Shown one piece after another: positions 1 through 9,981 of a DNA stretch of 58,529 bases. The notes below the pieces were generated by a model. It was not told where the DNA came from, did not search any database, and saw nothing but the letters and a program-made list of their open reading frames with translations. Origin of the DNA: Fimbriiglobus sp. (GTDB taxonomy: Bacteria; Planctomycetota; Planctomycetia; Gemmatales; Gemmataceae); assembly GCA_025362195.1 (NCBI GenBank), contig JANYHV010000185.1, positions 1 through 58,529 of the forward strand, written 5' to 3'. The position numbers and the translations under genes were made by a program. Each line of letters starts with the position of its first letter. Position 1 is the first letter of the stretch.

Positions 1-1
1 G

Positions 2-112
2 TTCTGGGCGAAGCTCAAGCAGTCCCGGCGGGTGGCGACGCGGTACGAGAAGACCGCCCGGAACTTCCTGGCGTTCGTTCAGGTGGTGTCGATAATGGTC
101 TTGCTGCAATAA
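2..112 (+). mobile_element. C-terminal fragment of IS5-family-like transposase (truncated by window edge)
   Basis: Frame 2 reads FWAKLKQSRRVATRYEKTARNFLAFVQVVSIMVLLQ*, resembling the IS5-type 'RYEKTARNFLAFVQ' C-terminus. Confidence 0.75.
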
Positions 113-471
113 CCGCTACAATCTGTCCACACGGCCTAGAACTGAAAAAGAAAAATGCTATCAACCGCGAACCGGACCCCGGGAAGAGTGGGTCCGGTGA
201 GAGATTCCACTCGTCGTACGAAGTGGCTTCGGCGAAATATTCGGCAGACTGATACTAATTTTATCGACGGAATACGAGTTCGCTGAATTTGAAACAGTGA
301 CAAGAATCAACCTGCACATCAATTCTTCATACACGACACCATAACCAGACGACGCCGGCTGATTGGTCAATAACAATTGCTCGGAATTCCGCCGAGTCGT
401 GGCAGATCGACGCGTGGCGGCATCTCCCATCGAACCGACACATATTATCGCCATCGGAAGCGGCACGAAAA

Positions 472-509
472 AACCGTAGGGGCGCAACATTTGTCACGCC
501 CCTACGGTT
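472..509 (-). terminator. Rho-independent terminator-like hairpin (minus strand)
   Basis: AACCGTAGGGGCG / CGCCCCTACGGTT 13-bp stem with A-run on + strand (T-run on minus transcript). Confidence 0.7.
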
Positions 510-677
510 GTCAGTAATATCTGGGGACGATTAATGTTGGGCCGGCCCGAGCACCACAGTCGTGCCAATGACACTGTCGGCCCCGGCCCAGGGCCGGGAC
601 TGGCGGTGTGAGTTCTCGGGTAACGCGGTGAGAAGGCGCTCCGGTCCGAGACCGGGCTTCGGGGACGATACGAAAAA

Positions 678-713
678 AACCGTTGGGTGCGACAGTTGCC
701 GTGCCCAACGGTT
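678..713 (-). terminator. Rho-independent terminator-like hairpin (minus strand)
   Basis: AACCGTTGGG / CCCAACGGTT stem, preceded on + strand by A7 (minus-strand U tract). Confidence 0.75.
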
Positions 714-734
714 CATCCAGGACAACTCGACGGC

Positions 735-950
735 TCAATTGTCGGCCGGTTTCGGGGCGGCCTTGGGGGGAGTCGCTCCGCCGGACGGCGCGCCGCGGCC
801 TATCTTCGGGCCGATGGTGGTGTCGATGTTACTGTTCGCGCCGACCTTGGGGCCCGAGTCGCTCCCGCCACCGCACCCGGCGGCGGCCGCGATAGCAATG
901 CCCACGCCGGCTAAAAGCGCCCGCTGATAGTTCGCGCACTGCCCGATCAT
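735..950 (-). CDS. Small putative lipoprotein
   Basis: MIGQCANYQRALLAGVGIAIAAAAGCGGG...: hydrophobic signal plus lipobox-like AAGC; follows the DUF1559 gene; terminator downstream. Confidence 0.6.
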   Translation of the reverse strand: MIGQCANYQRALLAGVGIAIAAAAGCGGGSDSGPKVGANSNIDTTIGPKIGRGAPSGGATPPKAAPKPADN

Positions 951-994
951 GCATTCTCCAGAGTAGATGTGTTCGGAATCGAAGCGTTCGAGAA

Positions 995-2095
995 TTAGTT
1001 GAAGGTGATCACTTGGCCGTCCGCGATCCCGCACATGAAGACGAAAAGCGCGTACGGGACGTTCGGGTTGATCGTGCGAACGGAGCCGTCGCCGAAGAGG
1101 GTCTGGATGCCGTTACCGGTGTGGGACGAGCCGGGCAGCGAATAACCGAACCCTTTACCCTGGGGGCTGAAGTCGCAGTTCCCGTTCGTCCGGTCCGGGC
1201 AGAAGCCGAATTGAGTGTAGGTCGGTCCGGAGGTGTAGCCGTTGCCGCCCCAGCCGGTCGTGCCGCCGCCGAAGTCCACATAACCGCCGACGCTTTCCAT
1301 GAAGCAGACCGTGTTACTCATGCCGTCTTGGACCGAGGTGATGGCAATCTTGCCGTTGTACGTCATCATGCCGCCGGCGCTCGGGTAGTTGCGGACGGTC
1401 GGGTTCGAGTCGGCGAGGTCGGCGGCTTCGTCGGCGGGCGTCAGACGGTATCCGGCCATCGGCAAGTAGTTGGTCCGACCGTAAAGCGTCGAGATTTGAC
1501 CGGTCAAAAAGTACGAGGTGTACGCCGCCGGTGACGACGGAGTTTCGCCCGGACGAATCGGGAAAGGCCAGTCCCGACCTTTGACGCCGCCGGCGAAGAG
1601 GCGGGTGACGGCGATCTGGCTGCCGGCATCGGGGTTAATCGCGGACGGGCAGGTGTACCCCTTGAAGACGAGCGAGTGCCCCCACGGCTGACCGTTCGGA
1701 TTCAACGCCGGTGCCGGTGCCGATTGACTTTGGTTGAGCGGGTCGCGGAAGTACCAACTGTAGGTGCTGGGCGCGTTCACCGGTTGCGACCACGGCCGAA
1801 GGCTCCAGTTCTTGAAGACGTTATCCTGCTCCAAGTATGGCAACAGAATCACGAGTGCCCCGGTGTACTGGATGTCGGCACCGGGCGGCAGCTTGCCGAC
1901 GGCACTTTCGAAGTTGTGGACCGCCAGGCCGATTTGCTTCATGTTGTTCTGGCAGCTCATCCGGGCGGCGGCCTCGCGGACCTTCTGCACGGCCGGCAAA
2001 AGGAGACCGATCAGAATCGCGATAATGGCGATGACCACCAGCAATTCGATCAGCGTGAACCCCCGGCCTCGCACCTTCCGCATTGAGTTAATCAT
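995..2095 (-). CDS. DUF1559 domain-containing protein with type IV pilin-like N-terminal methylation signal
   Basis: [35 protein letters not shown] motif; C-terminal H-X9-DGSVR-type DUF1559 ending. Confidence 0.95.
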   Translation of the reverse strand: MINSMRKVRGRGFTLIELLVVIAIIAILIGLLLPAVQKVREAAARMSCQNNMKQIGLAVHNFESAVGKLPPGADIQYTGALVILLPYLEQDNVFKNWSLRPWSQPVNAPSTYSWYFRDPLNQSQSAPAPALNPNGQPWGHSLVFKGYTCPSAINPDAGSQIAVTRLFAGGVKGRDWPFPIRPGETPSSPAAYTSYFLTGQISTLYGRTNYLPMAGYRLTPADEAADLADSNPTVRNYPSAGGMMTYNGKIAITSVQDGMSNTVCFMESVGGYVDFGGGTTGWGGNGYTSGPTYTQFGFCPDRTNGNCDFSPQGKGFGYSLPGSSHTGNGIQTLFGDGSVRTINPNVPYALFVFMCGIADGQVITFN

Positions 2096-2421
2096 GAGAC
2101 GACTCCTGAAACGAGAAAAAAAGTTCAATAACCACGCACCGCCCGAAAATGCTCGAGGGGTGAGAGATTCCACGACAACGAATCGAAATCCGAAAATCAA
2201 TTGGTTCGTGAGTGACTCGGGAGATCGAGCCGAAGCGGGTGGCGACTGAGCCGAACGTGGAGAGAATTACTTCGACACCGGACCTTCACAAACCATCCAA
2301 AAGGATAGTAGACGCGAACCGACGGGTCAAGTCTTTTTCACGCGGGATTTTTCGTAGGGTACGACGGACGGTTGCCGGACGACGCGCGAGGCCGGTCTGC
2401 ACGGCATTTCTGCCCACGCGA

Positions 2422-3660
2422 TCAGCCCGGGGCCGGACCGTCGCCACTGACGCGGCGTTTGAGCTTGTTCCAGAGCGTGTCTTGTTCCTGCTGCAACGAC
2501 TGCAACTGCGTCTCGACCCAGTTGTGCAGGTGAACGTCGTTCTGGGGCGTTGCGGCCGGGGCGACGGCCGGGCGGGGGACGGCGTAGGCGGGCGGGGCGA
2601 CGGGGGTCGGCGGGGCGGCGACCGGGGCGGGAAGGGCGGCGGGCGGCGGGGGAGCGTGCGCGGGCCGGGCCATCGCCAGCATCATCCGCTCCATGCGGTC
2701 GAGTTCGTCCTTCACGAACGCCCGCTGGTCGGTCATGACCACGCTCATCATCTGCACGACCGTGCCGAGCATCTGGCGGAACTGCTCGAACGAGTGCTGC
2801 TGGACCTGGGCGACCTGGTCGAGGACCGTGCCGACCTGGATCGCATCGACCGGGGTCACGGGGGTCGGGGAGAAGTTGACGAGGGCCGACGGGTGCCGGT
2901 ACGGGGCCGCGGCGGCCGGCGGGTCGAGGGCCAGGGTCGTCGGCCGGCCGGCCCGCTCCGAGTGGGTCGGCAGCGTGAACCGGAACGGCACCTTGCCGCA
3001 GTGGAACACGTCGCCGTGGTGCAGCGGGGCGACGGCGACCGGCTCGCCGTTCACGCTCAGCCCGCCTTCGTAGGACAAGTCCACGACCCAGAACCCGTTC
3101 GGCGTGGTCACGATCGCGGCGTGCGTCGGGCACAGGGTCCGGTGCCGGACGCGGATTTTGGCCGGCGGGGACCGGCCGATCAACAGCAGCGGCCGGTGGT
3201 TGGTCACCAGGCGGGACTGGTCGGTCGCGTGCCCGCACTCTAGAGTGTACAGCGCTTCGCCGGACGCGGCCACGTCGAGGGGGCTGTCGAGCGGGGCGTC
3301 CGCCTCGCCGGGCCGGGCCGCCTGCACGGGGTTAAACACGCGGAGGTTGGTCTCGTGGACGCCGAACAGGTCGCCGGGGGTCACCCACCCGGACCGCCAG
3401 AGGTCGTCGCCCTGGTGGGTCGGGTAGTCCTCGGAGAGCTGCACGGCGTACAGCCGGCCGGCGACGAGTTGGAAGTACAATTGCCGCATGGCGGTGCCGT
3501 CGTTGTCGACGCCCATGTCCGCCCCGGGGCCGCGGCCGACGAGGACGTACGGCTTGCGGAACTCGACCGAGACGCTGGTGCCGCCGTCCCGGGGCCACAA
3601 CTCGACGCGGAGGGGGTCGCGGCCGCCGCACTCCTCGAAAAAGGCGTCCATCGCCGTCAT
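2422..3660 (-). CDS. FHA domain-containing protein
   Basis: LLIGRSPPAKIRVRHRTLCPTHAAIV...GFWVVDLSYEGGLSVNGEPV FHA-like core. Confidence 0.8.
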   Translation of the reverse strand: MTAMDAFFEECGGRDPLRVELWPRDGGTSVSVEFRKPYVLVGRGPGADMGVDNDGTAMRQLYFQLVAGRLYAVQLSEDYPTHQGDDLWRSGWVTPGDLFGVHETNLRVFNPVQAARPGEADAPLDSPLDVAASGEALYTLECGHATDQSRLVTNHRPLLLIGRSPPAKIRVRHRTLCPTHAAIVTTPNGFWVVDLSYEGGLSVNGEPVAVAPLHHGDVFHCGKVPFRFTLPTHSERAGRPTTLALDPPAAAAPYRHPSALVNFSPTPVTPVDAIQVGTVLDQVAQVQQHSFEQFRQMLGTVVQMMSVVMTDQRAFVKDELDRMERMMLAMARPAHAPPPPAALPAPVAAPPTPVAPPAYAVPRPAVAPAATPQNDVHLHNWVETQLQSLQQEQDTLWNKLKRRVSGDGPAPG

Positions 3661-3715
3661 CGTCGCCCCTCTGCCGTCGAACCCCGAACCCCCTTTAAGA
3701 TACGCGGGCCGGGGG

Positions 3716-6700
3716 TCAACGGGCGTCGATTTCCTTCGCCACGCGGGCCAGGGTCGGCTGCTCCAGGGGGTGCAAGTCGGCCGGCCGGAGGCGGAGCCGG
3801 CGGGCGTCGGCCAGCGCGTCCTTCGCGTCCCGCGGCCGGTTCAGGGCGTGGTACGCGTGGGCCAGGTGGAACGACGCGACTGCGCCCGGCTCCTCGTTGC
3901 TCGCCGCGGCGAACCGCTCGGCCGCCGGCTCGGGCTTGTTGTCGAGCATCAGGATCACGCCCTCCGTGTCGAGCAGCCCCGGCAGCGGCCCGGCGACGGC
4001 TTGCGCCTGGCGAACGAGTTCGAGCGCGACCGCGTAGTTCTTGTCGTGCGCGGCGAGCAGGAACGCCTGGTTGTTCAACGCGAGCAGGTTCTTCGGGTCC
4101 TGGGCGAGCACCTGGCGGTTGAGGGCCATCGCCCCGGCCTGGTCGCCGGCGAGACTCCGCGCGGCGGCGAGGTAGGCGGCCAGGGCCGGCTTGGCGGCGG
4201 CGGCCGTTTCGAGCCGCGCGACGATTTTGGCGATGTCGGCCGGGGGGGCGGTGGCCGCGTTCGTCAGGAGCATCTCGCAAGCCAGGGGCACGGACACTTC
4301 GGCCGGGATGGTGGCCCACAGGGCGTCGAGTTCGGCCCAAGCCGCGGACAGTTTCTCGACCCGGCCCAGGAAGCGGGCCAGGGTCAGGCGGGCCGCCGGG
4401 GTCTTCGCCTGGTCGGCGAACTGGCGGTAACTCGCCTCGGCCTCGGGCAGCAGGCCGGACCGCTCCAGGACGACCGCGGCCACCTCCGGGCGGGTCAGTT
4501 TCCCGGCCTCCCGGACCGCCTCGCCCCGCTTGCCCTCGGCCGCGCTCACTTGCACCTGCAGGGCAATCGCCATCTCGGCCTTGGGGTCGCGGGCGATCAG
4601 CTTGTCCAGCACGGTGCGGGCCTCCCCCAGGTCGTTGTGCCGGAGCAGTCGGGCGACGTAGTCCCCCATCAGGGGGGCCGGGGAGCCGGCCGCGGTCAGG
4701 GTCGCGGCGTACCGCAGCCGGGCCTTGCCCCAATCCCCCAGCGCCTCCAGGAGTTCGGCGTACTGCCGCTGGTCCTCGGGCGTGAGCGGCAGGCGGGCCT
4801 CGATCGCGTCCAGCAGCCGGAGGGCCGCTTGCCGGCTCTTGCGGGTGCGCATCCGGGCGAGCACGTAGACCCGCGCCCGCAGGTCGTCGATGGCCTCGCC
4901 GCCGGTCACCTGGGCGGCCGCGTCCGGCGTCGCCAGGCCGAGGACTTCCAGGGCCTTTTGCTTCGTGGCGAAGTCGGCGTCGTTCGAGAAAATCGTCGCC
5001 AGGAGCCGGCGGGCGAACAGTTCGTCGTCCTTCGACTTGGCCTGCGCGCCGAGCAGTTGTTCGAGCAGCTTGCGCGCCCCGGGCGTGTCCCCGCGGCGGA
5101 GGCGGTGGGCGGCGACGGCCCGCAGGACCGCCGGGTCGTTCGGCCGGGCCGCGATGGCCTCCTGGTAGAACTTCTCGGCCGCCTCGACTTGCCCCAGGGT
5201 CTCGGCGCACTGGGCCAGGGCGAGGGTCGTTTCCTTCGGGTCGGTCTGGGCGCGGCACTGGTCCATCGCCGCCGTCGCGTCGGCCGGCCGCTTCAGCGCG
5301 GTCAGCAGTTGCACGAGCGCGACCCACGCCTCGGGCCGCTTCGGGGCGACCGCCGTCGCCCGCCGCAGCGGGGCCTCGGCCTCGGCCAGTTCGCCGGACA
5401 GGATCAGGATGCGGGCCAGCCAGAGGAGCTTGGTCGGGTCGGTCGAGTCCAGCTTGACCGCGTCCCGGGCCAACTCCAACGCCCGCCCGTAGTTCTTCGC
5501 CGACAGGGACAGTTCGGCGATCAACTCCGCGCCCATGCCGCTGAGCCGGGTGTTCGGGGCCAACTGCATGAGTTGCTCGGCCTCGCCGAACTGCTTGGTC
5601 AGGTAGTACAGTTCGAGCAGCCGGCGGATCACTTCCGGCGACACCTCGCCGAGTTCGACCGACTGGCGGTACTTCTTCGCGGCCGTCGGCAGGTCGCCGG
5701 TCAGGTCGGCGACGCGGGCCTGGGCGACGTACAACCGGGACCACCCGGACCGCTGGCGTTCGATCCCGGCCAACAGCCCGGACGCCTCGGCCAGCAGGGC
5801 CGGGTCCTTCGCCTTGTCCGACTTCCAGAGCAGGTAGAAGGCGCGGATGACGCGGCCGGGCACGGCGTTCGGCCCGCCGGCGACGCGGTCCACGGTGGCG
5901 AGGATCGCGGCCACCGCCGCCTCGTCCCCGTCCAGGAGGGCCAGGTCGAAGCGGGCCGTCTGGAGCGCGATGTCGTCCGGGCGGGTCGCGGCCAGGTCGT
6001 CCAGCCAGCGCCGCGCCAGGTCCCGGCGGCCGACCTGTTCGGCCGCCGCCGAGAGCGTGCGGAGCAGCACGATCCGCTCCTTGGGCGTGAACCCGGCGGT
6101 CTTGTCGGCGAGCAGGGTCAGCCCGGCGGCGGCGGCCTCTTTGGGACCGCCGACGAGCAGCCGCGCTTTGACCAGGCGGAGTTCGAGCTTGTCCCCGAGT
6201 TTGGCCCGGGCCTGGTCGTAAATCTCGGCCGCGCGGACCGCCTCGTTGACGCGGACTTCGAGCAACACGCGGGCGACCCAGAGGCGGACCGACTCGGGGT
6301 CGGCGGCGAGCGCCTTCTCGATGATCGGCCGCGACGCGTTCACGTCCGCGCGGGCGGCGGCGAGTTCGGCCCGGAGGAGTTCGGTCTCCGCGCCCGGCGG
6401 GGCCGCCGCGACGGCCCGCTCGACGGGCGACCAGTCCTGTTTGCCGGCCGGCTGCCGCAACACCTGGTTCAACAGCAATCGGCCGAGCGGCACGTTCGCG
6501 CCGGGGATCAGGGCGGCCAGGCGGGCGTACTCCGCGACGGCGTCGTTCGGCCGGCCGAGTTCGGTCAGCGTCTCCGCGACGCCGAGCACCGCCGTGCCCC
6601 AGGTCGGGTCGAACGGCTCCGGCGGGACGGCCCGGCGGAACGCCTCGTACCGGCGGTCGAGTTCGCCCGTCTCCTGGTAGCACAGGGCCAACAGCAGGTT

Positions 6701-7993
6701 GGCGTGCCGGGCCTGTTCCGGCGCGGCCGACAGGCCCTCGACGGCGCTTTCCAGCTTGCGGCACGCCTCCGGCCACTGGCCGCGTAGGACGGCAATGCGG
6801 CCGAGGAAGAAGTCGAGTTGCGGGGACGGGAAGCCGGCCCGGTCGAGTTTGGCGAGGATCGCTTCGGCCTCGTCCAGCTTGCCCAGGCCGATCGTCGCGT
6901 CGGCGAGGTCCACCTGGCCGATCAGCGACCCCGGGAAGGTGGCGACCTGTTTGCGCGCCCAGGCTTCCGCGTCCGGCTTGCGGTCTTCGTGCAGCAGCAC
7001 CCCGACGAGCGTGTGGTAGGCCCGCGAGGTGACGCTTTGCAGCTTCTCGCCGGGGCTGTTGACCTCGGGCAGCGCGTCGGCCGGGGGCAACTGCGGGACG
7101 CACGTTTCGATCACACTCTCGTACATCTTGACCGCCTCCGCGACCACCGCCGTCCGCTCCTTCACCTTGTTGGACAGCCGCAAGTCGTCCACCTGGACGA
7201 GCAAGTAGTCGGCGGCGGTCAACACGACTTCGGGGTCGGTCGGGCCGAGTTCGCGGGCCTTCTGGACGGCCGCGCCGTAGGGGACCCGCTTGCCGTCGCG
7301 CCGCCAGTGCTCCGCGATGGCGACGAACGCCGCGACGGACGTGGTGTTCTTCTTGGCCAGCGTCGCCAGGGTCGCGTCGGCCTCCTCGAAGCGGCGGAAC
7401 TCGAACCGCTGGATCGCGGCCAACCGGGCGAACGCGCCGACCTTGCTGGGGTCGTTCTTGACCGCGCTGGCCAGGTACGTCTCGGCCGGCTTGTAGTCCC
7501 GGGCGATGACGTAGCAGTCGGCCATCAGCACCGCGTAATCGGCGTTCGTCGGGTCGGCCTTCAACAGCGTCTCGACGTGCGGCTTCGCCTCGTCGTGCAG
7601 GTTCACGGTCGGGTGCAGGGCCAGGCGGACCGCCTGCACGCGCACGGCGACGGGCAACGACGGGTCGGCCCGCAGGGCTTCTTGCAGCACCTGGAACGCC
7701 GCGATGCGGTCCCGCGGCCGCGTCGCCAGGCGGCTCTGCAACATGCCGAGCCGCAATCGGGCCGCGTTGTCCGCCGGCTGGAGGGTCAAGTAGCGGCGCA
7801 GGTAGTCGAGTTCCTTGGCCGCTTCGTTGCGGTCGCGCGACCCGTCGGCCTGCGTCAAGTAGGCGTCGCCGAGCTTGCGCAACTGGTGCCGGTGCAGCAC
7901 GAAACTGCCGACGCCGACGGCCACGGCCAGGACCGTCCAGAAGACCAGGAACTTGACGTTGAGGCGGTATTGCTGGAAGTGCCGGAAGTTCAT
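3716..7993 (-). CDS. Very large tetratricopeptide-repeat protein with N-terminal TM segment
   Basis: 1426 aa from MNFRHFQQYRLNVKFLVFWTVLAVAVGVG; many TPR-like repeats. Confidence 0.85.
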   Translation of the reverse strand: MNFRHFQQYRLNVKFLVFWTVLAVAVGVGSFVLHRHQLRKLGDAYLTQADGSRDRNEAAKELDYLRRYLTLQPADNAARLRLGMLQSRLATRPRDRIAAFQVLQEALRADPSLPVAVRVQAVRLALHPTVNLHDEAKPHVETLLKADPTNADYAVLMADCYVIARDYKPAETYLASAVKNDPSKVGAFARLAAIQRFEFRRFEEADATLATLAKKNTTSVAAFVAIAEHWRRDGKRVPYGAAVQKARELGPTDPEVVLTAADYLLVQVDDLRLSNKVKERTAVVAEAVKMYESVIETCVPQLPPADALPEVNSPGEKLQSVTSRAYHTLVGVLLHEDRKPDAEAWARKQVATFPGSLIGQVDLADATIGLGKLDEAEAILAKLDRAGFPSPQLDFFLGRIAVLRGQWPEACRKLESAVEGLSAAPEQARHANLLLALCYQETGELDRRYEAFRRAVPPEPFDPTWGTAVLGVAETLTELGRPNDAVAEYARLAALIPGANVPLGRLLLNQVLRQPAGKQDWSPVERAVAAAPPGAETELLRAELAAARADVNASRPIIEKALAADPESVRLWVARVLLEVRVNEAVRAAEIYDQARAKLGDKLELRLVKARLLVGGPKEAAAAGLTLLADKTAGFTPKERIVLLRTLSAAAEQVGRRDLARRWLDDLAATRPDDIALQTARFDLALLDGDEAAVAAILATVDRVAGGPNAVPGRVIRAFYLLWKSDKAKDPALLAEASGLLAGIERQRSGWSRLYVAQARVADLTGDLPTAAKKYRQSVELGEVSPEVIRRLLELYYLTKQFGEAEQLMQLAPNTRLSGMGAELIAELSLSAKNYGRALELARDAVKLDSTDPTKLLWLARILILSGELAEAEAPLRRATAVAPKRPEAWVALVQLLTALKRPADATAAMDQCRAQTDPKETTLALAQCAETLGQVEAAEKFYQEAIAARPNDPAVLRAVAAHRLRRGDTPGARKLLEQLLGAQAKSKDDELFARRLLATIFSNDADFATKQKALEVLGLATPDAAAQVTGGEAIDDLRARVYVLARMRTRKSRQAALRLLDAIEARLPLTPEDQRQYAELLEALGDWGKARLRYAATLTAAGSPAPLMGDYVARLLRHNDLGEARTVLDKLIARDPKAEMAIALQVQVSAAEGKRGEAVREAGKLTRPEVAAVVLERSGLLPEAEASYRQFADQAKTPAARLTLARFLGRVEKLSAAWAELDALWATIPAEVSVPLACEMLLTNAATAPPADIAKIVARLETAAAAKPALAAYLAAARSLAGDQAGAMALNRQVLAQDPKNLLALNNQAFLLAAHDKNYAVALELVRQAQAVAGPLPGLLDTEGVILMLDNKPEPAAERFAAASNEEPGAVASFHLAHAYHALNRPRDAKDALADARRLRLRPADLHPLEQPTLARVAKEIDAR

Positions 7994-8061
7994 GGGTGCC
8001 CCAAGTGTCGCGTGTGCCGGGCCGCGTCCCGCACGCAGGATCGAATCGTAGTCCACGAAAA

Positions 8062-8093
8062 AACCACCCGGCAGGCGGAGCCACCGGATGGTT
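8062..8093 (-). terminator. Rho-independent terminator-like hairpin after the sorting-signal gene
   Basis: AACCACCCGG / CCGGATGGTT (one G-U) with A6 on + strand. Confidence 0.65.
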
Positions 8094-8118
8094 CAGAAGG
8101 TCACCCCGAGCCGTCCGC

Positions 8119-8778
8119 TTAGGCGAACAGGCGACGGCGGGCCGCACCGGCCAGGCCGAGCAGCGGGAAGCCGAGGCCGGCCATCAGGGCCGTGGCGGGG
8201 AGCGGAGAGGAGATCAGGGTGTCCGCCGTGATGGAAATCGCCGAACCAGTGGTGAGCCCAGTAATCACATAGGTATGTGTGATCGAGTACGGGCCACCTC
8301 CAGCATTGGCAGGCACGTTTGTAGAATAAACAGACGTTCCCGTGAAGGACGGATTTTGAGTCGCTTGATTGGTCGCTGAAATCGTGAGATTGGCAGAGGT
8401 AATCGTGCCAGTCACACCAGCACTGACATTATTAGAGTAATACCAAGGTGCGGTCGGAAAAGTGTAGGCATCCTGCGTAATCGTGATTGTGATCGGAGCA
8501 AGAGTCGCACCAGAGAAGTTCAAAATGCTCACGGAACTGACGAGTTGCGATTTTTTCGGGAAGGTTTCAAAGGCCGTGACAGAAATCCCGCCGAACACGC
8601 CAGTGCCCGTCAACGTCGATTGATACTGCACGCCAACCGTATTCGGGGTGGCAGGGTTGTTGGAAATCCCAGTCTCGCCGATACCGCTCACGCTGACCGT
8701 AAACGTCGCTTGCGCCCCGGCGCTCGTGGCGATGAGGGTCGCCAGTGAGGCGACCATCGCGAACAGAATCTTCTTCAC
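8119..8778 (-). CDS. Exported protein with VPLPA/PEP-CTERM-like C-terminal sorting signal
   Basis: GTG start after AAGGAGATTT RBS; N-terminal signal KKILFAMVASLATLIATSAGAQA; C-terminus SPLPATALMAGLGFPLLGLAGAARRRLFA. Confidence 0.8.
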   Translation of the reverse strand: MKKILFAMVASLATLIATSAGAQATFTVSVSGIGETGISNNPATPNTVGVQYQSTLTGTGVFGGISVTAFETFPKKSQLVSSVSILNFSGATLAPITITITQDAYTFPTAPWYYSNNVSAGVTGTITSANLTISATNQATQNPSFTGTSVYSTNVPANAGGGPYSITHTYVITGLTTGSAISITADTLISSPLPATALMAGLGFPLLGLAGAARRRLFA

Positions 8779-8853
8779 GGAAATCTCCTTGGTGTGGCCA
8801 CCGATCACTCGGCGCGGGTGGGTAAGAAAAAGACGATGCTTCGTCAGTCACTG

Positions 8854-9981
8854 CTACGATAACACGACGGACGTTAGCCGGCAAGCTAATTTTGCGGCTG
8901 TCACGTAGAAAAAGCGGAAATTCTTTTCCGCCGCCGCCCGCCGGGCCAATTCTTCGTGAAAATCGACCATCGGCTCGCCTAAGAGTACCACCTGATTCGG
9001 CTCGTTGACGCCGTGGGTGTGCAATTTCACAATCACTCCCGCCGGGTCGGTCGGGTGCTGCACGCCGGCCCGCAGCCACAAGTCGAGCCGCTCCTTCGAC
9101 GGCGGCTGGCTCTTTTGCAAGTCGCCGTTCTCGATACCGGGCAGCACGCCGAACTTTCGCTGCGACCAGTCGAGCACCAGCGGCCCCTGGATCATTAGCA
9201 GGCCCCGCTCGGGTTTCGGACCTTGGCCGACCGGCACGCCCGCGTCGTGAGACTTGGCCCGGCCTGGCCGGCCGACAGCCCAATAGATGCTATTGATGGT
9301 CCGCGTCTGCGTCTCGCTCGGGGCCGACGGCATCGTGAAGTCGGCGTAGCAGCCGGTCTCGACGAGCACGTCGAGTTCGTTATCGACGCCGCACCACCGG
9401 CCGTCCGACCGCGAGTTGTCGAGGGCCCAGTTGCCGTGGATGAACCCGTAGGTGATTTGTCCCGTGGCCGGGTCCCGCCGCAACAGGCCGTGGCGGTCGT
9501 GCAGGGCGGTCTTGAAGCCGACGATCTTGTCGCGGAAGCCGTCGGCCGTGTCGTGGTCGTGGTGCAGGTGGATCTCCACGTCCCCGTAGCCGCGGCGGCA
9601 CAGCCCGGCGACCATTTCGACGAGTTCGGGTTCGTACTCGTCCTGGGGGTAGAAAAAGGTGTGTTGCGGCGGGGTGCCGGCCGTGTCGCGGAAGCGGTCG
9701 AAGAGGGCAGGGTACTTGTCCACCCACTCCTGGACGCGGGCGCGGGCCTTGGCCATCGGCACGCCGCCGCGGCGCGGTTCGTAGTGGTCGCAAACGGCGA
9801 GGTAGACGGTGACCGGCTCGCCCGGCAGGCGGTCGCGGCGGAGGTGCCGGGTGCGGAGGTACGGCAGCAGCCAGCGGTGCAGGCCCTTGCGGCGAAGCCC
9901 GGCGTAGCCGACGCCCACGGCGACCAGTCCCGTCCCGGCCGTCGTCGCGGCGAATCCGGCGGCCAGTTCGGCCCCGGTCAC
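8854..9981 (-). CDS. Hypothetical protein, polysaccharide deacetylase-like
   Basis: 375 aa, embedded in EPS operon; CDHYEPRRGG..., HLHHDHDTADGF motifs suggestive of NodB-like fold. Confidence 0.6.
   Translation of the reverse strand: MTGAELAAGFAATTAGTGLVAVGVGYAGLRRKGLHRWLLPYLRTRHLRRDRLPGEPVTVYLAVCDHYEPRRGGVPMAKARARVQEWVDKYPALFDRFRDTAGTPPQHTFFYPQDEYEPELVEMVAGLCRRGYGDVEIHLHHDHDTADGFRDKIVGFKTALHDRHGLLRRDPATGQITYGFIHGNWALDNSRSDGRWCGVDNELDVLVETGCYADFTMPSAPSETQTRTINSIYWAVGRPGRAKSHDAGVPVGQGPKPERGLLMIQGPLVLDWSQRKFGVLPGIENGDLQKSQPPSKERLDLWLRAGVQHPTDPAGVIVKLHTHGVNEPNQVVLLGEPMVDFHEELARRAAAEKNFRFFYVTAAKLACRLTSVVLS

Noticed and set aside
161-490. 109-aa minus-strand ORF
   Set aside because: Its start overlaps a terminator hairpin and the protein has no recognisable features.
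3488-6787. 1099-aa plus-strand ORF opposite the TPR gene
   Set aside because: Compositionally biased (G/R/Q/V-rich) shadow ORF created by high GC codon bias; the opposite strand has clear TPR protein.
3657-8147. 1496-aa minus-strand ORF overlapping the TPR gene in another frame
   Set aside because: Arg/Pro/Gly-rich frame-shift shadow of the true 1426-aa protein.
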